Below, piece after piece: positions 52,553 through 52,912 of a stretch of DNA of 52,912 bases; within the stretch, counting starts at the first letter, position 1; the number at the start of each line of letters is the position of its first letter. The translations under genes were made by a program, and so were the position numbers. The notes under the pieces were generated by a model. It did no database searches. It saw only the letters and a list, made by a program, of their open reading frames with translations, and was not told the DNA's origin. This stretch comes from Eubacterium sp. Lineage in GTDB: Bacteria > Bacillota > Clostridia > Lachnospirales > Lachnospiraceae. The stretch spans positions 1-52,912 of the forward strand of contig JALERM010000023.1 of NCBI GenBank assembly GCA_022764165.1, read 5' to 3'.

Positions 52553-52584
52553 TGATTAAAAAACAGTGGGAAGCTTTTGATTAA
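52552..52584 (+). pseudogene. 10-codon stub of an ABC permease gene interrupted by an insertion sequence
   Basis: An ATG at 52552 overlaps the ATPase stop in the TGATG manner and starts [10 protein letters not shown] followed by TAA. A translationally coupled FtsX-like permease gene would be expected at this place. The frame dies within 33 bases and IS-like sequence takes over, so the stub is taken as the broken start of that gene; the precise IS boundary cannot be fixed. Confidence 0.4.
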
Positions 52585-52621
52585 GTCTTGCTGTTTGTTT
52601 TGACTATCCATAAAAGTGTGT

Positions 52622-52649
52622 TTGCATTTCTACTTCAATAATATATAAT
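52622..52649 (+). promoter_or_regulatory. Promoter inside the left end of the insertion sequence
   Basis: TTGCAT (52622-52627), 16 bases, TATAAT (52644-52649). The leader of about 130 bases up to the transposase ATG contains a hairpin AAAGGTA / TACCTTT (52663-52681) and TTGAAAACTGAATA, which resembles rRNA leader/spacer sequence. Confidence 0.5.
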
Positions 52650-52784
52650 GATTAAAGCGTCAAAAGGTATCAAATACCTTTGATATAGATTTGTTCCTTG
52701 AAAACTGAATATATTGTTGTAAAAATAGATTTTTCTCCTGAATTGTGGTATACTTTCCTTAGTTCTTGTATAGGAGGAAATACC

Positions 52785-52912
52785 ATGGCTTTTGCGTTTA
52801 ATCCTGCTGGGGAACAGCAGCTTTCCCTTTTTGATTCCTATAATTCTTTGACAGAAAGAGAGAAAAAGTTTCTCGATAAATCGTGGGCAAAATTCTTTGC
52901 TGAACATATTTT
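52785..52912 (+). mobile_element. IS1182-family transposase, 5' end
   Basis: The frame from ATG 52785 is open to the window end (42 codons): MAFAFNPAGEQQLSLFDSYN followed by LTEREKKFLDKSWAKFFAEHIF. This is the typical start of IS1182-type transposases in Lachnospiraceae (recognised by pattern, not searched). AGGAGGAAATACC precedes the ATG. The IS probably begins between 52565 and 52620. The right end lies outside the window, so inverted repeats and target duplication cannot be checked. Confidence 0.72.

Overview
The window looks like chromosome of a Gram-positive, anaerobic Clostridia member of the Lachnospiraceae, most like Blautia. The grounds are: a formate-tetrahydrofolate ligase / cyclohydrolase / methylene-THF dehydrogenase run (methyl branch of the Wood-Ljungdahl pathway), a giant 2-hydroxyacyl-CoA dehydratase activase-type protein, a C. 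difficile-like tmRNA tag (ADDTIACAA), Firmicutes SD-led genes with clear TTGACA/TATAAT promoters, and the rpmB-yloU-yloV-recG order. Genus is inference; family level is fairly safe. Almost every gene is on the + strand; only the activase, rpmB and one tRNA are on the - strand.

Layout. 1-2.1 kb: fhs 3' end, fchA, folD (one-carbon metabolism), with a hairpin-rich leader and two oppositely oriented CCCCGGGG hairpins around fchA-folD. 2.2-5.2 kb: gpmI and eno (lower glycolysis). 5.2-8.9 kb: secG, rnr, smpB and the tmRNA gene ssrA (export and ribosome rescue). 9-11.9 kb: a polytopic membrane protein plus an OmpR-type two-component system. 12-15.7 kb: hisH-hisF, ung and a SpoVB/YtgP-type flippase. 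15.8-20.6 kb: a hotdog thioesterase convergent with the 4.25-kb activase gene. 20.8-22.4 kb: tgt-yajC. 22.6-27.1 kb: leuB-ilvD-ilvB (branched-chain amino acids). 27.2-31.1 kb: serC-serA, a MITE-like element, a 46-codon very basic ORF and a DUF1015 gene. 31.3-36.1 kb: glgB with an unusual Lys/Ala-rich tail, an MscS channel and an L,D-transpeptidase.

36.2-39.5 kb is the most disturbed part: between a tRNA-Thr and a tRNA-Ala lies a decaying ECF-type transporter operon (5'-truncated lipoprotein, intact T component, internally deleted double ATPase, 3'-truncated S component). 39.6-47.0 kb: an ATP-grasp protein coupled to topB, malQ, an SH3 remnant, an aldose-1-epimerase-like gene and an S11 peptidase. 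47.2-51.8 kb: rpmB, yloU, yloV and recG. At the right edge an ABC ATPase gene is followed by a 10-codon stub of its likely permease and then the start of an IS1182-like transposase gene, so an insertion sequence appears to have broken the transporter.

No CRISPR array, phage or evident defence system is visible. The least explained signals are small: three families of dispersed palindromic repeats, the basic 46-residue ORF in ATGA overlap with DUF1015, a FolD lacking the usual cyclohydrolase glutamine beside a dedicated cyclohydrolase, and the tRNA-bounded transporter decay. All statements come from reading the sequence; no database search was run.
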